A stretch of DNA of 39,873 nucleotides from a virus, in IMG/VR virus record IMGVR_UViG_3300007734_000677, positions 1-39,873 of that record; one strand, given 5' to 3'. Position 1 is the first letter of the stretch. Each line of letters starts with the position of its first letter. The notes beneath the pieces were generated by a model, which had not been told where the DNA came from, made no database searches, and saw only the letters and a list, made by a program, of their open reading frames with translations. Of this stretch, positions 14,090 through 21,494 are shown piece after piece. The position numbers and the translations under genes were made by a program.

Positions 14090-14103
14090 TGTTCTTAAGA
14101 ACA
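14090..14103. promoter_or_regulatory. Palindrome TGTTCTTAAGAACA (candidate operator, copy 3)
   Basis: The same 14-base palindrome as at 10519 and 12046, 61 bases before the ATG at 14165. Here it is nested in a second inverted repeat, AAGTGTTCTTA / TAAGAACACTT (about 14088-14116), so that two overlapping half-site pairs exist. GGGG...CCCC (about 14118-14135) adds a small hairpin further down. Confidence 0.5.
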
Positions 14104-14164
14104 TCTAAGAACACTTCGAGGGGTTACATTAGTCCCCGAAACAATGTTGTAAGGAGTACGCATC

Positions 14165-14434
14165 ATGGCAGGATGTACAAAAGCTGGGCGACAAAAAAAG
14201 CGAGGTACCAATGCACGTTACATTTCAGGTAACATGCAAGCTGTTAACAAAGCCAAAAAAGCTGCGCGAGTAGCAAAGTTCTTGGCTAAGAAAGCAGCTC
14301 GTCCTCCCTTTGCGGATGGTACTGCACGTATCAAACGTAGGGAATCGTGGCTCAAATGGAGAGCCAATCAAACTACAGGCTCTAAATACGAAACTTTTAC
14401 GTTTCAAGAATTTGAAAAAGCAGGATTCGCATAA
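14165..14434 (+). CDS. Small very basic protein (89 aa)
   Basis: A Lys/Arg-rich product: CTKAGRQKKRGTNARYIS, KAKKAARVAKFLAKKAARP, RIKRRESWLKWRAN. AAGGAG precedes the ATG at a suitable distance. The high positive charge suggests binding to nucleic acid or another acidic partner. The C-terminal part (SKYETFTFQEFEKAGFA) is less charged. Its stop overlaps the next ATG (TAATG), indicating a co-translated string of small early genes under the possible control of the palindrome upstream. No family recognised. Confidence 0.6.
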   Translation: MAGCTKAGRQKKRGTNARYISGNMQAVNKAKKAARVAKFLAKKAARPPFADGTARIKRRESWLKWRANQTTGSKYETFTFQEFEKAGFA

Positions 14435-14703
14435 TGGTCACTTCTAAGCGAGTTCATACTGGACTAGTAGATGTGTTCTATGGTTCAGAAGGTTGGGAGT
14501 CTAACCAGTGGGTACGTTGTTCTTTTAGTATTGAAAAAGGCTGGAAGTTCATTAGCCGTCCCACCAAAGCCCATCAACTCAAGTGGCCCATTAAGCCGGA
14601 TGATCGTGAAATAGAATTCGGCGTCAAGGTGGATCTCCACACAATGCTTGACGCTATTCACAATCATTTGGTGAGCATTTATGGAAAACGCGGTAATAAA
14701 TAA
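14434..14703 (+). CDS. Unknown protein (89 aa)
   Basis: Begins MVTSKRVHTGLVDVFYGSEG with beta-type segments (WVRCSFSIEKGWKFISR) and an amphipathic C-terminal part (KVDLHTMLDAIHNHLVSIYG). It overlaps the upstream stop by one base and the next gene by 23 bases. No catalytic motif or membrane segment is visible. The dense overlap on both sides supports a real coding frame. Function unknown. Confidence 0.55.
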   Translation: MVTSKRVHTGLVDVFYGSEGWESNQWVRCSFSIEKGWKFISRPTKAHQLKWPIKPDDREIEFGVKVDLHTMLDAIHNHLVSIYGKRGNK

Positions 14704-14920
14704 CCCGTGCCCTCCAAACTTTTCTTGGATGATTATAGGGAAGATTGATGGGTTTCCATTCTCAGTACCTTTTCTGGTAAAAGCAGAAGCAGCCCAGTAT
14801 ATATCCTCGTTGGATTGGGCAGCATACAACAGAAGCTCTCTTATAGAATACGTGGTCTATAAGAATGGTACTGAAGTAGGAAAGTACAAATCCCACGAAC
14901 ACTCTACAACTCTTAATTGA
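14681..14920 (+). CDS. Unknown protein (79 aa)
   Basis: It begins inside the end of the preceding gene (MENAVINNPCPPNFSWMIIG) and contains segments KIDGFPFSVPFLVKAEAA, QYISSLDWAAYNRSSLIEY and VVYKNGTEVGKYKSHEHS. The pattern of short strands and turns suggests a small globular protein. The 23-base overlap implies translational coupling. No known domain is recognised. Confidence 0.5.
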   Translation: MENAVINNPCPPNFSWMIIGKIDGFPFSVPFLVKAEAAQYISSLDWAAYNRSSLIEYVVYKNGTEVGKYKSHEHSTTLN

Positions 14921-14931
14921 GGTAAATAGCT

Positions 14932-15363
14932 ATGGAAGAAAGTGAATTGTACCAAGCAGCAACTAATAGCCTAGCATCTGATGCGAGTAGTGAAAATTGC
15001 TACTCCAAGATGGCTAACGAAACTAACGGCTATTGTGGAGATTACAAAAGCTTTGAGAGAGACCTCAAAAGCATTGAGGTTCGTATTAAGTCTGAGTACA
15101 AAATTACGTACATGCCTAGTGCGTGGCGTAGTGCCAAGAGTGTTTTGGTTAAATGTATGAAAGGTGGTGTTGCCATATTCAACAGCAATGACACTCTGAA
15201 AGGCAAAACTGAACTTCAAAATGAATTGAAAAACGATGTTTCGGCAGTTGGAAAGTATGCTACGTGTGAAAAACATGTTCATTTAGCATCTAGACTTTTC
15301 AAGTTTTTGTCTTTAACTGAACAAGCTGTAATTAAAAACCTCATTAACGACACATTTAAATAA
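14932..15363 (+). CDS. Unknown protein upstream of the CobT/CobS-like pair (143 aa)
   Basis: Helical and Lys-rich: MEESELYQAATNSLASDASS, FERDLKSIEVRIKSEYKI, then SAWRSAKSVLVKCMKGGVAI, and a C-terminal SLTEQAVIKNLINDTFK. GAGGT precedes the ATG. The gene ends one base before the CobT-like gene, which lacks its own clear ribosome site, so expression of the pair may depend on translation of this gene. It might be a third component of that module, though nothing in its sequence proves this. Confidence 0.55.
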   Translation: MEESELYQAATNSLASDASSENCYSKMANETNGYCGDYKSFERDLKSIEVRIKSEYKITYMPSAWRSAKSVLVKCMKGGVAIFNSNDTLKGKTELQNELKNDVSAVGKYATCEKHVHLASRLFKFLSLTEQAVIKNLINDTFK

Positions 15364-15364
15364 A

Positions 15365-17161
15365 ATGATAACCAATTCCATAGAGGTAATGAAGTACGTA
15401 AAAGCCTCTGCCGGGAGAAGCAAGTTATCTGTTGTTTTTGAAGATAAGAATCATCCCCGGCATGACGGTTCTACTATATATCTACCAAAGATAACTGTTC
15501 ACACTACCAAAGAACAGTTGTTAGAGATGATGTCTAGTGTTGACCATGAAGTAGGTCATGATTTGGATAGTGACTTTGAAATTCTCAAAGAAAAGGGTAT
15601 TGATGCTTCCAGCAGTTCGTTAGGACTGATTTGGAATATCTTAGAAGATTCAAGGGTTAATTACCTTCAAGCAGTAGAGTATGAGGGTTTCAGGGAACTC
15701 TGGGAGAAAACAACTCCTAAGCTGCTAAAGAAAATAGATGAAAGCACCAAGAAACCTGAAGGCATTAACCCACTAATCCGAGCCATAATGAAATGGGAAC
15801 ATAATTTGTCACGTAAAACATTCCCACTTTGTGCAGAAGCTGTTCGAGACATTGAAGTTGACGCTAGTATTTATACAAAGTTGCTTCCATTCTCAGACAG
15901 GTTAGTGAGTGTTCAGAAAGTTAAACCCAAAGTTGAAGGCACCAAGAGTGCTTGGGAGCTTGCTAGGGATATCTTCAGGGCTTTAGGTGGAGATCCCGAC
16001 GAAGAAGAACGTAAAGCAAAAGAAAAGAAAAAAGAAAAAGCATATAGCGGTAGAGGCACTCTCAAAGAAGTCTTTTCTGACGAAGATGAAGAAGATGTAA
16101 AGAAGCCTGTAGAGGATAAAAGTGAAGAAGATGGAGAAGAAGCAGAAGATGACAAGGATTGGTCTATAGTCCGTGTTAAACCTGAAGACATGAAAGACGT
16201 TGCAGACAAGCTTTTGTCCCTAGACAGCGTGGATCGTAAGAAGATGTCCAAGGTAGGTCTGTTGTATGAAGTAGATGACTTGGAAGATGGTTGGACAATG
16301 ACTGCTTTAGAAGATTTTATTGTTGTAGATTACTGCAATAAAACTGTTAGCCACCCTGAAGTTGTAGATCTTTTGAGTGATAGTAGCAATGAATACTTTC
16401 TAAACAGTATTACAACTAGAGCTAGTGTGTTAGCACAAGAGAACTTTGCAAACCAAGTTCGCAGGTTGATTCAAATCAGGGCTAAATCCAATTTTGAATA
16501 TGGTGTAAAGCGTGGTAAATTGGATTCTAGTCGATTGAGTCGTGTTGCTCTTAGACAACCGGGCTTTAGTGAGCGTGTGTTTAAGAACAAAATCAACAAT
16601 ACTGTTTTGGATGCTTCAGTATCTATTCTTGTTGACATGAGTGGGTCTATGAGTGGTGATAAAGTACTTTTTGCCACTCAAGCAGCTTTGTTGCTCAACG
16701 ATGTGTTCCAAGTGATCCAAGTTCCTTTGGAAATCATTGGGTTTACAGACAACGGCGATAGGCCAATACAATATCTGTATAAACCTTTTAATAAACACAA
16801 GGTAGTGCGGGAGCAGTTGTTAAATTATTTTGCAAGTAGCAGTCACTGCATGAGTGGAAATCCAGACGGTGACAGCATTATTTGGGCTTATGATCGCATT
16901 AAAAATAGAACAGAAAAGAAGAAGCTTCTTATTGTAATGTCTGATGGGCAACCAGCAGCTTCTAGGTACAATAAAGGCTTGGGTAAGTTTACAAAGCAAA
17001 CTGTTAAAGAAATTGAAGCTTCTAGAGTTGAGATTTATGGGTTGGGTCTTTGTGATGAATCTGTTGCAGGATATTACAAACACCACTCAACAGTAAAAAC
17101 AGCAAATGAAATACCACAGAAACTCCTAGAACTTATTGATAGGAAATTATTCCATGTCTGA
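15365..17161 (+). CDS. cobT: CobT-like VWA-domain protein with N-terminal HEXXH metallopeptidase-like motif
   Basis: 598 residues. The N-terminal part has HEVGH at 61-65 followed about 26 residues later by NILEDSRVNYLQ (Glu 94), the spacing of a zinc-peptidase-like helix pair. CobT proteins have a comparable E.xRVE helix. Residues about 210-265 form a very acidic, Lys-interrupted linker (for example SDEDEEDVKKPVEDKSEEDG), also a CobT trait. The C-terminal VWA domain has the metal-binding MIDAS residues: DMSGSMS with Asp 424, Ser 426 and Ser 428, Thr 461 in GFT, and Asp 527 in MSDGQP; NPDGDSIIWAYDRI is typical of CobT. In cobaltochelatase, CobT works with the AAA+ subunit CobS to drive cobalt insertion by CobN. 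The CobS-like gene overlaps its end by 8 bases. No CobN is present, so the target is open. Confidence 0.8.
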   Translation: MITNSIEVMKYVKASAGRSKLSVVFEDKNHPRHDGSTIYLPKITVHTTKEQLLEMMSSVDHEVGHDLDSDFEILKEKGIDASSSSLGLIWNILEDSRVNYLQAVEYEGFRELWEKTTPKLLKKIDESTKKPEGINPLIRAIMKWEHNLSRKTFPLCAEAVRDIEVDASIYTKLLPFSDRLVSVQKVKPKVEGTKSAWELARDIFRALGGDPDEEERKAKEKKKEKAYSGRGTLKEVFSDEDEEDVKKPVEDKSEEDGEEAEDDKDWSIVRVKPEDMKDVADKLLSLDSVDRKKMSKVGLLYEVDDLEDGWTMTALEDFIVVDYCNKTVSHPEVVDLLSDSSNEYFLNSITTRASVLAQENFANQVRRLIQIRAKSNFEYGVKRGKLDSSRLSRVALRQPGFSERVFKNKINNTVLDASVSILVDMSGSMSGDKVLFATQAALLLNDVFQVIQVPLEIIGFTDNGDRPIQYLYKPFNKHKVVREQLLNYFASSSHCMSGNPDGDSIIWAYDRIKNRTEKKKLLIVMSDGQPAASRYNKGLGKFTKQTVKEIEASRVEIYGLGLCDESVAGYYKHHSTVKTANEIPQKLLELIDRKLFHV

Positions 17162-18350
17162 TCTAAGTACTAAATCCCTTGGCGAACTACTTAAGGAAAC
17201 GCTTATGACCTCACCAGTTACTCCTCCTCCCATTGAAGACTTGGTTAAGTCTGCAATCAAGGATGCTTTGGCTAAACGCACACTAGCTGAAGGCAGCAAA
17301 GAATTTGCAACTGATGACACAACTATGGATTCATTGCATGCAATGGAAAAGTCTCTAGAACCTACTCCCGTAACAGAAGTTGTTCCTAAACACACACTGA
17401 AAGACGGTCAAATGTGGGCTTCAGATCTCTTCAAACGGATATTAAGCATATCCAAAAAAGATGATTTTCCTGTTTCAGTCTTCAAGCCCGAAGACTTTGA
17501 TGAGAGGATCAGGATGTTTATTCCCAAAGTTGATCCTACCTACGTTCTTGATAAGAAGAACAGCATCAACATCTTGAAAGGCTGGGAACAGAATGACAAA
17601 ACGTTGCTCTATGGCCCGACTGGAGCAGGTAAGAGCAGCCTTCCACAAATGTTGTGTGCTTACGTATGTAGACCCTTCGTTCGTATCAACTGTACTGAAG
17701 ACATGGATAGCTCAATGATCTTTGGTCAATTGACTGCTTCTGATGGTTCTACACATTGGGAAGATGGTACTATTACTGAAGCTGTAAAGTACGGTGCTGT
17801 GTTTGCTTGGGATGAATGGGATGTTACCCCTCCGGGCATTGCAATGGGTCTCCAGTGGCTCTTGGAAGACGATGGCAAGCTGTTCTTGAAAGAGAAGCCG
17901 GGAGCTGCCAAAGACAAGTTCATTGTTCCTGATAACAAGTTTCGCCTTATGGCTCTTGGTAACACCCAAGGTCAAGGTGATGACACTGGACAGCACACAG
18001 GTACCAACGTACAGAATACAGCTACAATTGACCGTTTTGGTACTACACTTCGCATTGGCTATATGAAGGAAGATGTGGAAGTTAAGATGCTCTGTGGTAA
18101 GTTTTCTGACATTGCTAAAGAGACTGTTCTTAAGCTGGTTAGGTTTGCCAATCTGGTTCGTCAGGGTTATACGACAGGCCAATTGAACCTTACCATGTCT
18201 CCAAGGTCTACTATCGGTATCTGCAAAAAGTTATCTTACGGACACACCATGCAAGAAGCAATTCAGCTTACCTACACAAACAAACTGGTGGAAACTCACC
18301 AAAAGGTAGCAATGGAACTGTATCGCAAAGTGTTTGGCTCGGCTGAGTAA
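17154..18350 (+). CDS. cobS: CobS-like MoxR-family AAA+ ATPase
   Basis: The start is ATG 17154 (AGGA upstream). A TTG at 17136 is less likely. In the 398-residue protein, residues 1-130 are a less conserved N-terminal part. The ATPase core has Walker A GPTGAGKS (154-161), a Walker B segment AVFAWDEWD (Asp 220, Glu 221) followed by LQWLLEDDGKL, the sensor region FRLMALGNTQGQGD and an arginine-bearing IDRFGTTL. The run from Walker B to DRF closely follows CobS of cobaltochelatase (FDEYD..., RVLE.DGK, FRL.ATANT.G.G, IDRW). MoxR ATPases usually act on a partner VWA protein, here the adjacent CobT-like gene. CobS homologues are also known in cyanophages. It likely forms a hexamer that remodels or loads metal into a client. 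Confidence 0.85.
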   Translation: MSDLSTKSLGELLKETLMTSPVTPPPIEDLVKSAIKDALAKRTLAEGSKEFATDDTTMDSLHAMEKSLEPTPVTEVVPKHTLKDGQMWASDLFKRILSISKKDDFPVSVFKPEDFDERIRMFIPKVDPTYVLDKKNSINILKGWEQNDKTLLYGPTGAGKSSLPQMLCAYVCRPFVRINCTEDMDSSMIFGQLTASDGSTHWEDGTITEAVKYGAVFAWDEWDVTPPGIAMGLQWLLEDDGKLFLKEKPGAAKDKFIVPDNKFRLMALGNTQGQGDDTGQHTGTNVQNTATIDRFGTTLRIGYMKEDVEVKMLCGKFSDIAKETVLKLVRFANLVRQGYTTGQLNLTMSPRSTIGICKKLSYGHTMQEAIQLTYTNKLVETHQKVAMELYRKVFGSAE

Positions 18351-18351
18351 C

Positions 18352-19215
18352 ATGATTTCACGCAGCATTATCTCCCCCATACTCAAAACTATGAGTGTGG
18401 GGGAACAAATTAAAGTCAACCACCTAGATTGTACGGCTGGTTTAGACACCAAACAACGACTCTATATCAAGAGAGTCCCTAGCGGTGGTGTGGCTTATTG
18501 CCACCACTGCAATCAATCTGGCTTTGTTAGGGAGCTAACTGCTGATGGTACAAAGCTCCGTAAATGGCTATTTGATAAACCCGATGGTGACATTATTAGA
18601 GTTACTAGGGGAGCTAGTGTGGGTTTACAAACTGATTTAGTTTGGACTAATCCCGAACATTTTTCTCCTCTTATTTGGTTGAGGAAATACCACATAGACG
18701 GGCAAAAAGAAAATGGATATTTTCAAACCAACGGAAAAGATCTGGTATTTCCCATAGCAGATGTTAATGGGGTAATTTTTGGTTCTCAAACTAGGTCGTT
18801 TAGTGGTGGTTCAAAGTACTTAACTAATTATGTTACTACAAACAGAACTAACGCCGCATGGTTTACTCTAAAAGAAGGTATGAGCCGAGTCTTAGTAATA
18901 ACTGAAGACTACACCAGTGCTTACAGAGTGTTTAGAGACTGTAACGTGGATTCTGTAGCGTTACTAAGAACAAGTGCTTCAGAAGAATTATTAAACACAA
19001 TTAGAGGCCAAGACTACAATAGAATAATTATTTGGTTAGATCCTGACGAAGCAGGTATTAAAGGGACTTTTACCTTAAAAACAAGGCTTAGGTTTGTTGT
19101 TGGTACCCACACTACCATCCATCCTATTGGAAAAGGAATTAGAGTTGAACCAAAAGAAATGGACAAAACAGCGTTAGCTTTAACTATTAGGAGCTTATCA
19201 TCGACTTTGATGTGA
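18352..19215 (+). CDS. DNA primase (TOPRIM, zinc-binding)
   Basis: The chosen ATG at 18352 comes directly after the CobS-like stop. The 287-residue protein has an N-terminal possible zinc site (Cys 27, then CHHC with Cys 50 and Cys 53, followed by the glycine/aromatic turn NQSGF). Its TOPRIM domain has VLVITEDYTSAYR (Glu 185), the serine-rich SVALLRTSAS strand and IIIWLDPDEAG (Asp 230, Asp 232), which bind metal during primer synthesis. This is the layout of the T7 gp4 primase half, here encoded apart from the helicase. It overlaps the helicase gene by 4 bases, consistent with the two proteins acting together at the fork. Product inferred with good confidence; primer specificity cannot be read. 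Confidence 0.85.
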   Translation: MISRSIISPILKTMSVGEQIKVNHLDCTAGLDTKQRLYIKRVPSGGVAYCHHCNQSGFVRELTADGTKLRKWLFDKPDGDIIRVTRGASVGLQTDLVWTNPEHFSPLIWLRKYHIDGQKENGYFQTNGKDLVFPIADVNGVIFGSQTRSFSGGSKYLTNYVTTNRTNAAWFTLKEGMSRVLVITEDYTSAYRVFRDCNVDSVALLRTSASEELLNTIRGQDYNRIIIWLDPDEAGIKGTFTLKTRLRFVVGTHTTIHPIGKGIRVEPKEMDKTALALTIRSLSSTLM

Positions 19216-20465
19216 TGTATTTGTGTGCCGAATCTCCTGAGAACTATTCAAAGTATCGGCACTATGTAAAAGACCATGTAGTACAACCCGAAACTGTTCT
19301 TATCTTGGACAAGATGGGTGACTATTACACCTTCTACCCTAGCTCTACTTTTGTTGATTGGGAAGCTTTCAGTAGTTTCCTGCTTGCTACTTATGCTATC
19401 AGGTTGTCTCCCGATAAGATCAGTATGCTTCGGGGTACGATAGTTAAGATGCAGACATTTACACCAACCATAGCCTACGAGCAGGTCATAAAAACCTTGA
19501 TTGAGATGGACTCACTGGCTTTGATTGCTGAAGAATGTCTTAAAGCCCGAGAAGGTACTTCAGATTTAGAAGCTATTAGTGAACTAACTACAAAGGCTCT
19601 TAAAGATGTCGAAAGATTTATTGATAAAAAAGACCTTTTTGTCGTTCCTGATATTTCTGGTGTTGTTGATCGCATATTGTCTACGGGATACCAGTGGAGA
19701 CTTATGCCTCTTAACCGGAGCTTGGGTCTTGTTAGATCTGGTGACTTTGTTATTGTTGCTGCAAGAGTCGAAGTTGGAAAAACTACGTTCTTGGCTAGTG
19801 AAGTAAGCTTTATTGCTCCCCAACTCCCCAAAGACCGACCTGTAATCTGGGTTAACAACGAGGAGAAGAGCGACAGCGTGTTCTTCAGGGTTGTACAAGC
19901 AACACTAGGAAAAACAACCAAAGAAATCATGGCAGACCACACCACAGCCATGAAAGACTACACAGCAGCAATGGGTGGTGACAAGAACAAGATTTTAATC
20001 ACAGACGGACACACCAACAACGTAAAGACCCTAGACGCCTTGTTTAAAGAAGTTAAACCCGGACTGATTGTGTTTGATGTCTTGGATAAGGTTGATGGCT
20101 TTAAGAACGACGAACGTGAAGACATCCGCCTCGGAAAACTTTACAAGTGGGCTAGGGACTGGGCTAGGCAAGACTGTGTAGTAATAGCAGCCAGTCAGTT
20201 GTCTGGTGAAGCTGAGATGCACAAAGATCCACCCTACATAGGCATGGATAGTCTCCGGGGTAGTAAGACAGACAAACCCGGAGAAGCTGATGCAATTATC
20301 ACGTTGGGTAAGTACAAAGAACCAGCTAATGATGATGAAGCAATGACAAGAACCATCAACGTTCCTAAGAACAAGTTACCGGGTGGTGGAGCTGACCAGA
20401 TGGAGTCAGAACGCCACGGACGGTACTTGGTAAGAATTGATCCCTTGAGGGCACGATATGAGTGA
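19212..20465 (+). CDS. Replicative DNA helicase (DnaB/T7 gp4-like RecA fold)
   Basis: 417 residues. An N-terminal helical part (about 1-140) precedes the RecA-like core: Walker A ARVEVGKTTF (184-193), Walker B LIVFDVLD (285-292), a motif VVIAASQLSG (about 330-339) and a C-terminal arginine-rich end (YLVRIDPLRARYE). The ARxExGKT form of Walker A occurs in phage helicases in which the first glycine is replaced. The enzyme would unwind DNA as a hexamer ahead of the family A polymerase. Primase is encoded just upstream as a separate protein, unlike the fused T7 gp4. The start overlaps the primase stop (ATGTGATG region). Confidence 0.88.
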   Translation: MMYLCAESPENYSKYRHYVKDHVVQPETVLILDKMGDYYTFYPSSTFVDWEAFSSFLLATYAIRLSPDKISMLRGTIVKMQTFTPTIAYEQVIKTLIEMDSLALIAEECLKAREGTSDLEAISELTTKALKDVERFIDKKDLFVVPDISGVVDRILSTGYQWRLMPLNRSLGLVRSGDFVIVAARVEVGKTTFLASEVSFIAPQLPKDRPVIWVNNEEKSDSVFFRVVQATLGKTTKEIMADHTTAMKDYTAAMGGDKNKILITDGHTNNVKTLDALFKEVKPGLIVFDVLDKVDGFKNDEREDIRLGKLYKWARDWARQDCVVIAASQLSGEAEMHKDPPYIGMDSLRGSKTDKPGEADAIITLGKYKEPANDDEAMTRTINVPKNKLPGGGADQMESERHGRYLVRIDPLRARYE

Positions 20466-20679
20466 TGATCCAGATAAGACAGATCCTGCTGGTAGTTGGA
20501 TGGGTAGGCGTAATCGCATTCAATGTCTTCATTGTCTAGATATTATTGAAGCCACTCACCAACATGACTTTAAGTACTGCAAGTGTAACAAGGTGTTCAT
20601 CGACGGTGGATTTGAAGGGCATTGGAGGAGGGGGTATCCCAGCTTCCCCGCAACAGAGCACTATAAGGAAATGCCGTAA
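20458..20679 (+). CDS. Small zinc-ribbon protein (DUF7695-like)
   Basis: 73 residues with CLHC (residues about 24-27) and CKC after HDFKY, followed by NKVFIDGG. The order IxCxHCxxxIExxHxHDFKxC.C, then (V/A)xIDGG, matches a small zinc-binding family found in many phages and some bacteria, whose function is unknown. It overlaps the helicase end by 8 bases and the next gene by one (TAATG), placing it inside the replication operon. A protein- or DNA-contacting accessory role is possible. Confidence 0.7.
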   Translation: MSDDPDKTDPAGSWMGRRNRIQCLHCLDIIEATHQHDFKYCKCNKVFIDGGFEGHWRRGYPSFPATEHYKEMP

Positions 20680-20924
20680 TGAAAGACTACACACCAATTA
20701 TTGAAAAGAAAGAGCTTAAGCATGGAGCCTACTATGAAGGTGTGTGTAGAAATGCTTCAATAGCTCGTTGGAATGCTGTTGGCAGTGTGTTCACGCACTG
20801 GAGGACTAAGTTTGGTCAAACCTACTTGGAAGAAATCAGGTGCCCAGAAGATGACCCACATTACGATGTCTTTGTAGCCACAAAAGAGATCCCAACTCCC
20901 ACCAAAGAAATACCCATTAACTGA
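20679..20924 (+). CDS. Unknown small protein (81 aa)
   Basis: Begins MKDYTPIIEKKELKHGAYYE and shows short strands and aromatic residues (CRNASIARWNAVGSVFTHWR, FGQTYLEEIRCPEDDPHYD). The first two thirds resemble small phage proteins with a GxxYxGxCRNAxxARW pattern near replication genes, for which no function is established. The C-terminus is a Pro/Thr-rich tail with a repeated KEIP motif (TKEIPTPTKEIP). Overlaps the upstream stop by one base. Confidence 0.55.
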   Translation: MKDYTPIIEKKELKHGAYYEGVCRNASIARWNAVGSVFTHWRTKFGQTYLEEIRCPEDDPHYDVFVATKEIPTPTKEIPIN

Positions 20925-20935
20925 GGTAAATGAGA

Positions 20936-21382
20936 ATGACTCCTATTAGCACCCATTTTACCCTCGAAGAAGCTCTTTTTAGCAGTACTGCCCTACGATT
21001 GGATATAAGCAACCTTCCTGCGATTTTGCAGAAATCCAATATCTCGGTAGCCAGTAACCGTTTGGAGGCCGTCAGGAGGCTCCTAGATGCCCCTATGCAC
21101 GTTGATAGCTGGTTTAGGTGTTCCCAGCTTAACAAAGTTGTGGGAGGAAGTCCAAATTCAGCCCACATGGATGGTTGGGCTATTGACTTTACCTGTCCAG
21201 TCTTTGGGGAACCTGAGGATATTGTCAGGTATATCTCAGAATCAGGTATTAAATTTGACCAGCTTATAGCAGAAGGAAACTGGGTTCATATCAGTTTTGA
21301 CCCCAAAATGAGGCAACAAACCATGACAGCACACTTCAAAAATGGTGTGGCAACCTACACAAACGGAGTTACAAATGCTTGA
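20936..21382 (+). CDS. Endolysin, M15-family peptidoglycan peptidase
   Basis: The ATG at 20936 is preferred because GAGG lies nine bases upstream. An ATG at 20930 is too close to it. The 148-residue protein starts MTPISTHFTLEEALF, the usual N-terminal signature of phage M15A peptidases. It has a zinc site in SAHMDGWAID (His 77, Asp 84) and WVHISFD (His 118), with a Glu at 113 suited to catalysis. These enzymes cleave peptide stems of peptidoglycan to release progeny. No signal peptide is present, so export would need the holin at 26718. It is unusually placed between helicase-linked and polymerase genes. Confidence 0.88.
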   Translation: MTPISTHFTLEEALFSSTALRLDISNLPAILQKSNISVASNRLEAVRRLLDAPMHVDSWFRCSQLNKVVGGSPNSAHMDGWAIDFTCPVFGEPEDIVRYISESGIKFDQLIAEGNWVHISFDPKMRQQTMTAHFKNGVATYTNGVTNA

Positions 21383-21494
21383 TTACTTTTATAGTTTGGA
21401 TATGTTGTTGTCTTATGCGTCTCAATCTAAACTTCAATTTTTGATACCAGTACAGCTTATTAGGCAAGAATTGTGTAACGAAGAGAACCAGTGA
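21375..21494 (+). CDS. Very small protein between endolysin and polymerase (39 aa)
   Basis: An ATG at 21375, inside the endolysin end, opens 39 codons: MLDYFYSLDMLLSYASQSK and LQFLIPVQLIRQELCNEENQ. Its TGA overlaps the polymerase ATG (TGATG). The continuous overlap at both ends is the main evidence that it is translated. It has an amphipathic, Leu-rich helical pattern but no clear membrane segment. It may simply couple translation of the polymerase. Confidence 0.45.
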   Translation: MLDYFYSLDMLLSYASQSKLQFLIPVQLIRQELCNEENQ

